DNA of 64,000 nucleotides from assembly GCF_000439435.1 (NCBI RefSeq), contig NC_021846.1, forward strand, positions 372,001-436,000, read 5' to 3'. The stretch comes from Spiroplasma taiwanense CT-1. Its GTDB lineage: Bacteria > Bacillota_I > Bacilli_A > Mycoplasmatales > Mycoplasmataceae. A program made the position numbers and the translations under genes. Positions 10,711 through 20,509 of the stretch are shown one piece after another (the stretch's first letter is position 1; each line of letters opens with the position of its first letter). A model generated the notes under the pieces. It saw only the letters and a program-made list of their open reading frames with translations, was not told the origin of the DNA and searched no databases.

Positions 10711-11449
10711 AATTAATTCAGATTTGAGTGATCATCAAAATTTTAACTTTGACAATACAAAAACTATTATTTGTATTGGTTTTTTTGATGGTTTTCATAA
10801 AATACATCAAAAAATAATTCAAAAGACAAAAACACTTGCAATTCAAGAAAATAAAAAGTCAATTGTTATAACTTTTTCTCAAAAAGTTAATGATTTTCTA
10901 AAAAAAATTAATAATAATATTCAATCACAAAAAATTAAATATAAATTAATTGAAGACAATGTAAATCCTGATTATTTACTTGAAATTCAAGTAAATAATC
11001 ATACTTTAATGATTTCTCCAAATGATTTTTGTAATTTTTTATTAAATAAACTTAATGCTTCAAAAATAATTGTTGGAAGTGATTTTAAGTTTGGATATAT
11101 GGGTAAGGGAAATGCAGATTTTTTAAAACAATATTTTGGAAGTGAAAATATTATAATTTTTAAAAGAAATAAAGATATTTCATCAACACAATTAAAAAAT
11201 TTATTTGAACAAGGTGAAATAAAAAAACTTAATAAGCTTTTAAATTATAACTTTCTTCTTGAGATTAAAAGAGAAAGTGACAATATTTATTTAATTGATA
11301 AAATATCAATTAAATTAGCAAATGGAAAATATAAAATTAATATTCTAAATCAAAGTTATATAGTTAATATTATCAATAACTCTATATTTTTTAATGAAAT
11401 AACTAATTTTAATAAAGAAATTATTGAAATTTTAGAAAAAATAGAATAA
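10703..11449 (+). CDS. ribF: FAD synthetase of the RibF family, reduced kinase domain
   Basis: This is a 248-residue member of the RibF family, which makes FMN and FAD from riboflavin. The N-terminal adenylyltransferase is recognisable by GFFDGFHKIHQ (about 26-36), GSDFKFGYMGKGN (about 130) and the SST motif before QLKNLFEQGEI. Bifunctional RibF is usually about 300 residues. Here only some 70 residues follow the SST block, and the usual riboflavin-kinase motif with its Thr-Ala-Asn is not visible. The protein may therefore be an FAD synthetase only, or carry a very diverged kinase domain. It overlaps truB by 8 bases, so the two are probably co-translated. Confidence 0.82.
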   Translation: MVKINSDLSDHQNFNFDNTKTIICIGFFDGFHKIHQKIIQKTKTLAIQENKKSIVITFSQKVNDFLKKINNNIQSQKIKYKLIEDNVNPDYLLEIQVNNHTLMISPNDFCNFLLNKLNASKIIVGSDFKFGYMGKGNADFLKQYFGSENIIIFKRNKDISSTQLKNLFEQGEIKKLNKLLNYNFLLEIKRESDNIYLIDKISIKLANGKYKINILNQSYIVNIINNSIFFNEITNFNKEIIEILEKIE

Positions 11450-11465
11450 AAGAGTTTTAATTTGT

Positions 11466-11570
11466 TATACTTAATAAGTATTGATGTTTTTACGTTGTTA
11501 TGATTTCCCTAAAATTATAACTTTGTTAAAACAATTTCAATCAAGAATTAATAGGGAGAATTTTAAAAGA
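11466..11570 (+). promoter_or_regulatory. rpsO promoter and leader
   Basis: A TATACT box near 11466 precedes a leader of about 95 bases. The segment TCCCT near 11506 could pair with AGGGA of the ribosome-binding site near 11552. S15 regulates its own translation in other bacteria, so this leader is a candidate for the same control, but the pairing is short. Confidence 0.35.
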
Positions 11571-11837
11571 ATGGTTTCAAAATCACAAATTGAGAAAATT
11601 GTAAAAGATTATGGTGATAATGGTAAAGATACTGGAAAAGCAGAAGTTCAAATTGCAATTTTAACAGTTGATATTCAAAACTTAACTGAACATTTAGCAA
11701 TTCATAAAAAAGATATCACTTCAAGAAGAAGTTTATTAAAAAAAGTTTCTCAAAGAAGACACTTATTGAACTTTTTACTAAGTAAAGATGTTAACAGATA
11801 TAAAACAATTATTGAAAAATTAGGATTAAGAAAATAG
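11571..11837 (+). CDS. rpsO: 30S ribosomal protein S15
   Basis: S15 (88 residues) binds the central domain of 16S rRNA early in 30S assembly. The whole protein fits the family, including [21 protein letters not shown] and [15 protein letters not shown]. The start at 11571 gives the standard length and has a GGGAG site. The open frame upstream is the leader and is not conserved. A strong terminator follows. Confidence 0.97.
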   Translation: MVSKSQIEKIVKDYGDNGKDTGKAEVQIAILTVDIQNLTEHLAIHKKDITSRRSLLKKVSQRRHLLNFLLSKDVNRYKTIIEKLGLRK

Positions 11838-11845
11838 TAATTGTT

Positions 11846-11871
11846 AAAACTTCATTTTAATGAAGTTTTTT
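11846..11871 (+). terminator. Terminator of rpsO
   Basis: The stem AAAACTTCATT / AATGAAGTTTT ends in a T-run. Confidence 0.88.
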
Positions 11872-12021
11872 ATTTTTTAAGAAGTTTAGATTTATTTTTT
11901 TACTTATTTGTAAAAAAATAAATCTTTAATATAAAATATTATTGTATGGATATATTTGCCCTTGCAAAAAACATAATATGTTTAATTTTTACACCTTATA
12001 GATAAATTATTTTTTTTAATG

Positions 12022-12027
12022 TATAAT
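12022..12027 (+). promoter_or_regulatory. -10 box before the basic unknown gene
   Basis: A perfect TATAAT lies in a 230-base gap after the rpsO terminator and about 77 bases before the next start codon. The gap otherwise holds AT-rich DNA with no open frame. Confidence 0.45.
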
Positions 12028-12104
12028 ATAAACATATTTTGGTATCATAAGTAGATAAATATCAAAATTTATTAATTTTTTATTAGAAAGACGGTGTGAA
12101 ATAT

Positions 12105-12659
12105 ATGGCAAATTCAAAAAAAGGACCAGATAAAGTAGCTGTTAAGAAAGCAGCTTCAAATGCAAAAAGATCAGAACACATTCAAACAAGAAAAAAAGTA
12201 ACTGATCCAAAACCAACAAAAATAGTGGATAAATCAATTAAATTATCTGAAGGACAAGAAAAATTTATTTGAGAAAAAGCAGAACCAGTTTCAGCAACAA
12301 ATCAAACAATTTATAGACAAGATATTGCTGGAGCGTTAATTAAATCAAATGAATTTGGTTTAGAATCAGAATTTGGTTGAGTTTATGCTTTAATTGATCC
12401 TGAGGGTGAAACAGACGATGTAAATAACGTTGTTGCATTGCACTGATTAAATGCTAGGGTAAAACGTAAAGTAGATCAACCTTGAACAGCTGTTGTTACA
12501 GGTTCAAGAGATATTTCTGGACTATTTAATTTTAAAAAAGAAGTAAAAATTCATGGAAATGCTTTGAGCAAGACAAGAAAAACAGTTTTATTCCAATCAT
12601 CTGTTGTTGAACCAAAAAAAATCAATGTTGAAATAAGAACTATAACACCTAAGAAATAA
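12105..12659 (+). CDS. Lys-rich protein of unknown function
   Basis: This 184-residue protein has a strongly basic, disordered first 50 residues (many Lys, Ala and Thr) and a more ordered remainder containing GWVYALIDPEGETDD, VVALHWLNARV and a C-terminal beta-rich stretch. I do not recognise it. Five TGA codons read as Trp, so the gene is invisible under the standard code. It has its own promoter and terminator. The basic tail suggests nucleic-acid or ribosome contact, but that is only inference. Confidence 0.75.
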
Positions 12660-12660
12660 T

Positions 12661-12687
12661 AAAAAAATACCTGTTTAGGTATTTTTT
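12661..12687 (+). terminator. Terminator of the basic unknown gene
   Basis: The stem AAAAATACCT / AGGTATTTTT has a 4-base loop and a trailing T-run. Confidence 0.88.
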
Positions 12688-12691
12688 TATT

Positions 12692-12697
12692 ATATAA
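12692..12697 (+). promoter_or_regulatory. -10 box of a putative structured RNA
   Basis: A perfect TATAAT lies just after a terminator and before no open frame. It predicts a transcript starting near 12703. Confidence 0.5.
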
Positions 12698-12702
12698 TTA
12701 TC

Positions 12703-12824
12703 TTGTCCTTCGGGACGCCAAGAATATTTGTTATTCTTTATGTTTGTGTGAGACATTTAAGACCGCTCAATAAATAAGTATTTCCTATCTCATGCATTTT
12801 ATAGCGGGCGGAAATATTTTTTTT
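12703..12824 (+). ncRNA. Putative structured small RNA, about 120 nt
   Basis: Between two genes lies a stretch far richer in G and C than its surroundings, without an open frame. It has its own TATAAT and ends in eight T. Local helices are visible: GTCC-TTCG-GGAC (12704-12715), an 8-bp stem 12719-12726 with 12732-12739, an 8-bp stem with two G-T pairs 12746-12753 with 12788-12795, and CGCT (12764-12767) with AGCG (12803-12806), which would cross the previous stem as a pseudoknot. It lacks the SRP-RNA GGAA/AGCAG motif and RNase P or tmRNA features. Mycoplasmas have an abundant small RNA of about this size (MCS4), which is one candidate. A regulatory leader of miaA is another. Confidence 0.55.
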
Positions 12825-12860
12825 ATTATAAATTCTTTTAATTTTGGGGGAGTGTTTTGC

Positions 12861-13790
12861 TTGCAAAAAATCATTTTAATAGTCGGGCCAACTGCAAGTG
12901 GAAAAACAGATTTATCAATTAAAATTGCAAAAGAATTTAATGGTGAGTGTATTAATTCAGACTCAACACAAATATATAAAGGAACAGATATAGCAACTAA
13001 TAAAATAAACTCTGATGAAATGCAAGGAATAAAACACCATTTACTTTCTATTAGAGAAGTAAATGAAACTTATTCTGTTGCTGATTTTCAAAAAGAGGCT
13101 AGGGGTAAAATAAGGGATATTATATCAAGAAACAAAAATCCTATAATTGTTGGCGGAACTGGACTATATGTGAATGCTTTAATAATGGATTACAATTTTA
13201 CTTCAAAAGATCATATTAGTAATTTTAATAATAAATTTTTACATTTAAGTAATCAGGAATTATGAGATTTACTAGACAAAATTGATAATTTGGAAGCAAA
13301 AAAAATTCATCCTAATAATAGGAATAGAATTATTAGAGCATTAGAAATTAACAAATTAAATGATAACATTAAAAGCAATATCATTAAAAACAATAAAAAT
13401 TACATATATGATAATTTATTAATTATAGGCTTAATACCGAACAGAAGTGACTTATATAATAAGATAAATAATAGAGTATTACAATTAACTGACAGAGGAC
13501 TATTTGATGAAATAAGAAGTGCTTATATAAAAAATAATTTTAATAAATCTGCTCAGGCCTTAAAATGTATTGGAGGTCCTGAAATAATAAAATTTATTGA
13601 AAAGGAAATTGACTATGAGCAATGCATAGAGTTAATGCAAAAAAATAACAGGCACTATGCAAGAAGGCAAATAACTTGATTTAAAAATCAATTAAAGGGT
13701 GTAAACTGATTTGAACATGATTATTCAAACTTTGATGATGTTTGCAATGAAATAATTATTTTTATAAAACAAAAATATAATAATTATTAA
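12861..13790 (+). CDS. miaA: tRNA dimethylallyltransferase
   Basis: MiaA (309 residues) transfers a dimethylallyl group to A37 of tRNAs that read codons beginning with U. The P-loop GPTASGKT lies at residues 8-15, the catalytic Asp in NSDSTQIYKG near 34, and GGTGLYV near 96. The C-terminal RALEIN, ALKCIGGPE and NRHYARRQITW blocks are typical. The start is TTG at 12861 with GGGGGAG eight bases upstream. No in-frame ATG gives a family-like N-terminus. Three TGA codons read as Trp. Confidence 0.93.
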
Positions 13791-13815
13791 TATAAAGAGT
13801 TAGGAGACTTATTTT

Positions 13816-14571
13816 ATGTTATCTGTATATGAACGCGTAGAAAACTTAATTAAAGACAATAAGAATACAACTTTTAAGCTAATTGGAAAGCAAATATTAA
13901 CAGATTGAAATATTGGAGTATTCAAAACACAGAATGAAATTTCTGAAACTTGTTTTGTTTCTTTAGCAACTGTAACTCAATTTGCAAAAGCCTGCTTATG
14001 TGAAGGTTATAAAGAGTTAATAATTAGATTAAGAGTTGAATATGAAAATGTAATGCAAAATTCTGCAAAAGTAAATTTGGGAAGTTCAGAAAATAAAAAT
14101 CAAATGATTAATATAATTAATGATTGAGTTGAGCAAAATGACGAATTTATTTCAGATTTGGCAGCAAAAATTATGAAAGTTAAAAAATTATGAATTTGCC
14201 CATCATTTCAAGGAATGTATTCAGCAAAATTTTTGGAAGATGCATTAACAAATTTGGGAATTCAAGCTAAATTAATTGATTTATCAATTAATTTAGAAAT
14301 TGCAAAACATGTTGATTTCAGAAATGAATTAATAGTTGTTCTTTTAACAGGAAGAGACACTGAAACTACAATAAGAACTTTAGAATATTTAATTCAATTT
14401 AAAAATGAAGTTTTTATTATTACAACACCAAGTAATATTATTGAGTGACCAGAAATTCAGAATCAAAAACATATGTTAGTAAACTTTCAAGATAATAACT
14501 TCTTTTATAAATATAGAAGTTATGCGTTAATTACTTTATTTTTTTCTTTAACAGAAAAAATTTCAATTTAA
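13816..14571 (+). CDS. RpiR/MurR-family transcriptional regulator
   Basis: This 251-residue regulator has an N-terminal helix-turn-helix of the RpiR type (about 1-75; EISETCFVSLATVTQFAKACLCEGYKE fits it, seen in two parts) and a C-terminal SIS domain that normally senses a phosphosugar. In the SIS part, LWICPSFQGMYSAKFLED and VVLLTGRDTETT can be seen, though the usual Gly-Ser-Ser of sugar binding is not obvious. It starts 25 bases after miaA with a TAGGAG site. The regulated genes are not evident nearby. Confidence 0.75.
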
Positions 14572-14588
14572 TTTTTTGAAAAAAAGTA

Positions 14589-14617
14589 TTGACATATCAA
14601 AATCAATTATGTAGTAT
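14589..14617 (+). promoter_or_regulatory. Promoter of tRNA-Gly
   Basis: TTGACA (14589-14594) and TAGTAT (14612-14617) are separated by the ideal 17 bases. It is the best -35/-10 pair seen in the window. Confidence 0.8.
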
Positions 14618-14635
14618 TTAATATGTAATTGATTT

Positions 14636-14709
14636 GCGGGTGTAGTTTAATGGTAGAACTTCAGCCTTCCAAGCTGATTGTGAGGGTTCGATTCCCTTCA
14701 CCCGCTCCA
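14636..14709 (+). tRNA. trnG: tRNA-Gly (anticodon TCC)
   Basis: The cloverleaf is complete: acceptor GCGGGTG paired with CACCCGC, D-arm with GGT, anticodon stem TCAGC/GCTGA around CTTCCAA (anticodon TCC), T-arm GAGGG-TTCGATT-CCCTT, discriminator T and an encoded CCA. In mollicutes this single tRNA commonly reads all four GGN codons. Confidence 0.97.
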
Positions 14710-14720
14710 TTTAGAAAAGT

Positions 14721-14746
14721 AAACTCCTTTTAGGGAGTTTTTTATT
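14721..14746 (+). terminator. Terminator of tRNA-Gly
   Basis: AAACTCC and GGAGTTT flank a short loop and are followed by T-rich sequence. Confidence 0.8.
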
Positions 14747-14780
14747 TTTAAAATGGAGTAAAATAAAAAAAGAGGTTAAT

Positions 14781-15485
14781 ATGATAAAAAATTTTTTTGA
14801 TAATTTTAATCAAAATAGAACTCCATTTTTTATAAGTAGTTTTTTTCTTTTGGTTGAATCAATTATTCCAGGATTTGCAATTTGATTTTTAATTGGATTT
14901 GATTTTTCATTTTCAATGAACTTTAAGTTACCATCCCCAATTGGTTTATACATATTTTTTATTTGTTTGGGTTATTTTTTCTATACTTTTCTAATAACAT
15001 TAATTTTCTATAAGTTAAAATTACACAAAACGGATAATTTTATTTATTCTTTGACTATAAGTTTAATTTTTATAATTATTACATCGATTGGCTCTTTTTT
15101 AGAAAATGCAACTTGAATGATTATTGTTAAATTTTTAATAGTTACATTATTAGTAGTTTTTTTAATTCCTTTATTTGTATTTATTTCAATTTTTTTTAGA
15201 AATCAGGAATTAAGAAAGCAAGAGGATCTTGAAAAGATATATAATGCATTTAAAAATAATGAAATTATTCCTACAAAAGAACTTTTAAAAGCACAAAGAT
15301 ATGAAAAATATTTAATAAAAAAAATGAAAGAAAAGGAAGAATTAGCTCAGTTTAAATTAGAATTGGATGAAAAATTAGAAAAGGAATTAAATAAAAAGGA
15401 ATTATTGAAAAAAGAAAAATTTAAAAAAATTAATGAAAAATTAGATAAAAAAGAGCAAAAATTAAGAGATAAAGAAACTAAATAA
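14781..15485 (+). CDS. Membrane protein with C-terminal charged coiled coil
   Basis: This 234-residue protein has four hydrophobic segments (about 14-40, 55-75, 85-105 and 112-135) followed by a cytosolic helix of about 95 residues almost entirely Lys, Glu, Leu and Gln, with clear heptad character. I do not recognise the family. The shape suggests a membrane-anchored scaffold. Its last 8 bases overlap the end of the convergent choline-kinase-like gene. Several TGA codons read as Trp. Confidence 0.7.
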
Positions 15486-16263
15486 ATCTATTTTTTAATC
15501 TTAAGTATTTTTCTTGACAAATTATTTTATATATATTTTCATTTGTTTTTTCAAACATATAATTTGCTCACAAAGTTCATAATAAGTCTTGATACTCTAT
15601 AATTATTTTTAAATAATTAATGTCCTCTTTTTTAATTAATTTTTTTTCTATACATTTTTTTATAAAGGAGTTTATTAAAAGATTATTATCATTAAGTGTT
15701 TCTGTGATAAAACTTGCAATATCAAAAAAAATATTGTTTAACATTACAAAATCATAATCAATTAATTTAATTTTTTTGTTTTTTATTAGTATATTTCCAG
15801 GAACTAAATCATTGTGGCTAATAACTTGCTTTAAATTTTTAGTGAATGCAATCTTTTTAATTAGTTTTTCATATTCATTAGAAAAATCATATAAAAAATT
15901 ATCAATATTATTTTTAAAAATATCTAAATAATTACTATAATTAAATTTCTTTATTTTAGATTTAATTTTTATTTTATGAAATTTTTTTATTCCATAAATA
16001 ACTAAATCTAAAATATCATCAGTAATATCAATTTCATTTATTGATTTAAAATTCTTTAAAATTTTAAATTTTGAAATTAGTAACCCATCTTGAAAATAAA
16101 AATCAAAAGACTTAATCATTATTTTTTGATAATTTTGTTTAAATTCTTTTAAAATAATGAATTCATTTTTTTTATCTAAATATAATTTATTTACTGCTTT
16201 TTCTTTTTTTATAAGAATGTTTTTTTCTACAGTTATTTCATTTGTTAATCCTTTAAATTTCAT
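15478..16263 (-). CDS. Choline/ethanolamine-kinase-like phosphotransferase (LicA-like)
   Basis: This 261-residue kinase-like protein carries the aminoglycoside phosphotransferase/choline kinase catalytic region: SHNDLVPGNIL (catalytic Asp and Asn, about residue 167), KLIDYDFVMLNNIFFDIASF (metal-binding Asp). The N-terminal ATP-binding half is diverged. It probably phosphorylates choline or a related alcohol for lipid head groups, but the substrate is inferred from family only. The ATG at 16263 is preferred over a longer open frame because the extension would run through the divergent gene. Two TGA codons read as Trp. Confidence 0.7.
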
Positions 16264-16327
16264 TTTAACTACCTTAACCTTTATAATTATTATATTATTA
16301 TTTAGAACCAAAAGGAAAACAACTAAT

Positions 16328-16933
16328 ATGAAAACAATATGATTTGCTTCAAATAATGAAAACAAAATTAATGAAATGAAATATTTATTTCCAGAGATTG
16401 AAATAAAAAGTATTAAAAATTTTAATAGTAATATTGATATTCCAGAAAACGAGCCAACATTTGAAGGAAATTCATTATATAAGGCAAAATTTTTAGCTAA
16501 TCTAGTTGGTGAACCTGTTATTGCAGATGATTCAGGAATTTGTATTGAAGGTTTAAATAATTTTCCAGGCATTTATTCTGCACGTTGAGCAAAACCAGAA
16601 AAAGATTGGAATATTATAAATAAAATGGTTCTAGATAAAATGTTGGAAAATAATTTAATTAATCAAGAGGATAGAAAAGCATATTTTATTTCAGTAACTT
16701 CATTTGTGGATTTAAAAAATAATATTGAAGAAATATTTATAGGTAAAACAGAAGGGATTATTGTTAAAGAACAATTAGGAGAAAATGGCTTTGCTTATGA
16801 TAAAATTTTTAAACCTTTAAATTGTGAACTTACTTACGCTCAAATGTCAAAAGAAGAAAAATCTAAAATATCACATAGAAGAAAATCAATTGATCTTTTA
16901 AAAAAATTTTTAAAAGATCATAAATACTTATAA
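16328..16933 (+). CDS. rdgB: Non-canonical purine NTP pyrophosphatase (RdgB/HAM1 family)
   Basis: This 201-residue enzyme hydrolyses ITP, dITP and XTP to monophosphates and so keeps them out of DNA and RNA. Family blocks seen are FASNNENK at the start, [38 protein letters not shown] and GENGFAYDKIF, ending with SHR. Two TGA codons read as Trp. It is divergent from the choline-kinase-like gene, with overlapping promoter regions in the 64 bases between them. Confidence 0.9.
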
Positions 16934-16956
16934 TTTATAAAAGTAGGAGTTTTAAA

Positions 16957-17475
16957 ATGAGAAAAATTAATATAGTTTTATATCAACCAGAAATTGCAGA
17001 TAATGTTGGAGCTATTATGCGAACATGTGCTTTAATAAATGCAAAACTTCATTTAATTGAACCTTTTGGTTTTATCTTTGATAAAAGAAATTTTGTACGA
17101 AGTAGTGCCAATAATTTTGAAAGTTGTGAATATATAAGATATGATGATTGAAATAATTTTAAAGAATTAAATCAAAGTATTAAATTATTTTGTATGACAA
17201 GATATGGGAAAAAACCAATTAGTGATTTTAATTTTTCAAAAGAAAATGATGAAATATTTATAATGTTTGGAAAAGAATCAACAGGAATTGCAAAAGATAT
17301 TTTAAAAAAAAATATAAATTATTGTTTTAGAATTCCAATGGTGCCAACAGGAAGAAGTTTAAATATAGCAAATTCAGTTGGTATTGCAGCTTATGAAGTT
17401 TTAAGACAATGGGATTATCTTAATCTTTCAAAAGTTGAGGTTGAAAAGGGAGAAGATTTTTTAGAAAAAGATTAA
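16957..17475 (+). CDS. trmL: tRNA (cytidine(34)-2'-O)-methyltransferase
   Basis: TrmL (172 residues) is a small SPOUT methyltransferase that 2'-O-methylates the wobble base of tRNA-Leu species. The start INIVLYQPEIADNVGAIMRTCA, the middle FGKESTGI and the knot IPMVPTGRSLNIANSVGIAAYE are diagnostic. The single-domain length is standard. It lies 23 bases after rdgB and shares its direction with the helicase downstream. Confidence 0.93.
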
Positions 17476-17510
17476 TTACTATATAATTAGTTATATTATG
17501 GAGGTATGCT

Positions 17511-18878
17511 ATGAAATTTTCAGATTTTGGTTTTAAAAAATTTATTAATGATGCTTTAGAAGAAATTGATTTTATTTATCCTACATCTATTCAAGAAAAA
17601 GTTATACCTCTAATTAAAAAACATAAATCAGTTATTGCACAATCTCATACAGGTACAGGTAAAACGCATTCTTTTTTATTGCCAATTTTAAATAATATTA
17701 ACTATGAAGTTGATAATAAAATTCAATGTGTAATTATAACTCCAACAAGAGAATTGGCAAGGCAAATACTTGATAATACAAAAGATTTATTAAAATTTAA
17801 TTCAAATGGAAATGTTTCATTATTCATTGGTGGAGATGATATTGAAAAACAAAAAGACAATTTAAAAAACAAGCAGCCAATGATTGTTATTGGAACTCCA
17901 ACAAGATTAAAAAAACTTTATGAAGAAAATTTTCTTCAATTAACAACAACAAAATATTTAGTAATTGATGAATGTGATATGATTTTTGATTTAGGTTTTA
18001 TTGATGAAGTAGATTTTTTAATTTCAAAAATTAATAAGGATGTTAATATTTCATTATTTTCTGCAACAATTAATAATTCTATTAAGCCATTTTTAAGAAA
18101 ATATTTATCAAATTCAATTTTTATTGAAAATATAGATAAAAATCCTACAAATAAAAATATAGAACATGTTTTAATTTGAACAAGAAATAAAGAAAATAAA
18201 GAAATTTTAAATATTTTGGTAAATAAAATTAATCCATATGTTTGTATGATTTTTTTGAATAGAAAAGATAAAATTAAAGAAATAGTTTCTTGATTAAATG
18301 ATTTTGGAATAAAAAATGTGGGGGAATTACATGGTGGCTTAGATCCAAGACAAAGAAGCAATATGCAAAAAAGAATTCAAAATATGGAATTCAAATGAAT
18401 TGTTGCAAGTGATGTTGCTGCTAGGGGAATTGATATTGATGGAGTAAGCCAAATTATTTCAATTGATTTACCAAATGACCTTGATTATTATATTCACAGA
18501 AGTGGAAGAACAGGTAGAAAAGAATATTCTGGTCAAAGTTATGTTTTATTTAATTCAACAAATCAACATTTAGTAGATGAATTAAAATCGAAAAATATAA
18601 CTTTTACAAATTTTAAATTATCAAACAATGAATTGGTTGAAATCATTGATAAAACAAAGAAAAAAGAGTACATTGCAAGTTTACCTGTAAATGTTGAAAC
18701 AAATAAAATTGTTAATAAATATAAAAGTAAAAAAGTAAAACCTGGTTATAAGAAAAAGAGAAAAGCTGAAATTGAAAAAGTAAAAAAAGATATTAGAAGA
18801 AAACACATAAAAGAATCAATTGCAAAAATCAAAAAGGAAAAATACAAAAAACGTAGAGAAGAACTATTTGACAATTAA
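17511..18878 (+). CDS. DEAD-box RNA helicase (CshB-like)
   Basis: This 455-residue ATP-dependent RNA helicase shows all core motifs: Q-motif YPTSIQEKVIP, motif I SHTGTGKT, Ia PTRELA, motif II as DECD, motif III SAT, motif V ARGID and motif VI HRSGRTGR. The last 80 residues are a Lys/Arg-rich tail that should bind RNA. The DECD variant is an accepted form of motif II. It likely unwinds rRNA or mRNA in ribosome assembly or decay. The size and tail resemble CshB-type helicases, but orthology is not certain. Confidence 0.9.
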
Positions 18879-18947
18879 TCTTTGATAGGGTTTTAATTGT
18901 TATTTTAATGATTTATAATTATATTGTTTTAAAAGGGAGTTAAAAAA

Positions 18948-20486
18948 ATGGATATAACAGAAAGAATTAATAAGTTAATAGACCAAATTTCATATCAAGT
19001 TTATGAAAAGGAAACAATTTTTAGACTTGCTATGTTGGCTTTATTGGCAGAGGAATCAATATTTTTACTTGGTAAGCCTGGAATTGCAAAATCACTTATT
19101 TCTCGTAGAATGAAGTTTGCAATTAAAAATGGAACAAATTTTGAATATTTAATGAATAAATTTTCAACTCCAGAGGAAATCTATGGACCGGTTGATTTAA
19201 AGCTTCTAAAAGAAGGAAAATATATTAGAGTGGTTCAAGATTATCTTCCAAGTGCAAATGTTGGTTTTTTAGATGAAATTTGAAAAGCTGGACCAAGTAT
19301 TCAAAATACTTTATTAACAATTATTAATGAAAAAATTTTTAGAAATGGTGGAAAAGATATCAAGGTTCCACTAAAATTGTTAATTTCAGCTTCAAATGAG
19401 TTACCAGCAGAAGGTGAAGGTCTTGAAGCTTTATTTGACCGTTTCATAATTAGATTTATTGCAGAAGGATTGAAAGATGTAAATAATTTTGAACAATTAT
19501 TAGATGGTGAATCATCTTTAGATGTTGAAGTTGATCCAGAACTACAATTAACTCTTGACGAATTAAGTGTATGAAAAAAACAAATAAAAGATGTAAGAAT
19601 GAGTAGAAGAACTCTTGATTTTATTCATTATTTTAGAAAAAAAATGACTTTAGAAACAAATGGTGAAGGATATATTTCAGATAGACGTTGAAAAAAAATA
19701 TCAGGTCTTATTAAAACAAGTGCTTTTTATAATGGGAGAGCAAAAACAGATATTCCAGATTTATTTGTTATTCCATATTGCATATGAGATAATGAAGAGC
19801 AAGAAGAAAAATATTTTTCAATTTTTTATCAAGCATTTTTAGAACAATTTGGTTTAGAATGAAGAAATGAAAAAAGAAATTTGTTAAATCAGTTAGATTT
19901 AATAAATTCTCAAATTGGTCAAATTGAAGCCCAATACTTAAGATTAACTCCATATGATAATCCATTTAAACAAAAAATTAATCCAGGAACATATTATTTT
20001 ATTAACTTTACTGATGGTGGTGATGAGTATAAAGTTTGTTTAATCTCTGCAGCTGATTGAAATAAAGTTAGAAATTTACCAAGTGAAGAATTTGAAATTG
20101 AACTTCATTTTGGGCCAAATTTAAATAAATATGTTGGTAGTCAACTTACTTTAATAAAAGCATATAAATCAGATCAAGTTTTATTTGTAAAGGAAAATAG
20201 AAGATATCAAATTCAAAATGATAATGCAGCAGAATACAACAATCAAATGGTTAATTTAAGTCAAAAGATCACTGAAATTGAAACTTTAGTTAAAGAAGTT
20301 TCTGCAAAAATGTTTAAAGAGTATAAAAAATATACAAATATGAATTGTATTTTCTTTAAAGATATTTATGATGAAAAAATTGCAGAAGCATTTGATACAA
20401 AACCAAAAAATAAATTAAGTGATTCTTCACTAGCAGAAAATGAAGTTCAAGAATTTGAAGATTTAGATATTAATATGAAAGTTTAA
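18948..20486 (+). CDS. MoxR-type AAA+ ATPase (RavA-like)
   Basis: This 512-residue protein has an N-terminal MoxR AAA+ module: Walker A GKPGIAKS at 42-49, Walker B VGFLDEI near 106, and sensor 1 LISASNE near 146. The C-terminal 250 residues have no domain that I recognise, ending in an acidic tail. MoxR ATPases act as chaperones with a VWA partner, and the next gene is exactly that. The order and sizes match the RavA-ViaA pair. Several TGA codons read as Trp. The substrate in mollicutes is unknown. Confidence 0.88.
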
Positions 20487-20509
20487 TAAAAAAAGGGAGA
20501 AGGGCTATT

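Noticed and set aside
12703-12824. T-box, purine or other known riboswitch upstream of miaA.
   Set aside because: No T-box specifier loop and TGGNACC motif, and no purine-riboswitch core, could be seen. The element was left as an unnamed structured RNA.
15577-16572. A minus-strand open frame extending the choline-kinase-like gene to 16572.
   Set aside because: The extra N-terminal 100 residues run antisense through the rdgB-type gene. The family-like start is ATG 16263 with a ribosome-binding site.
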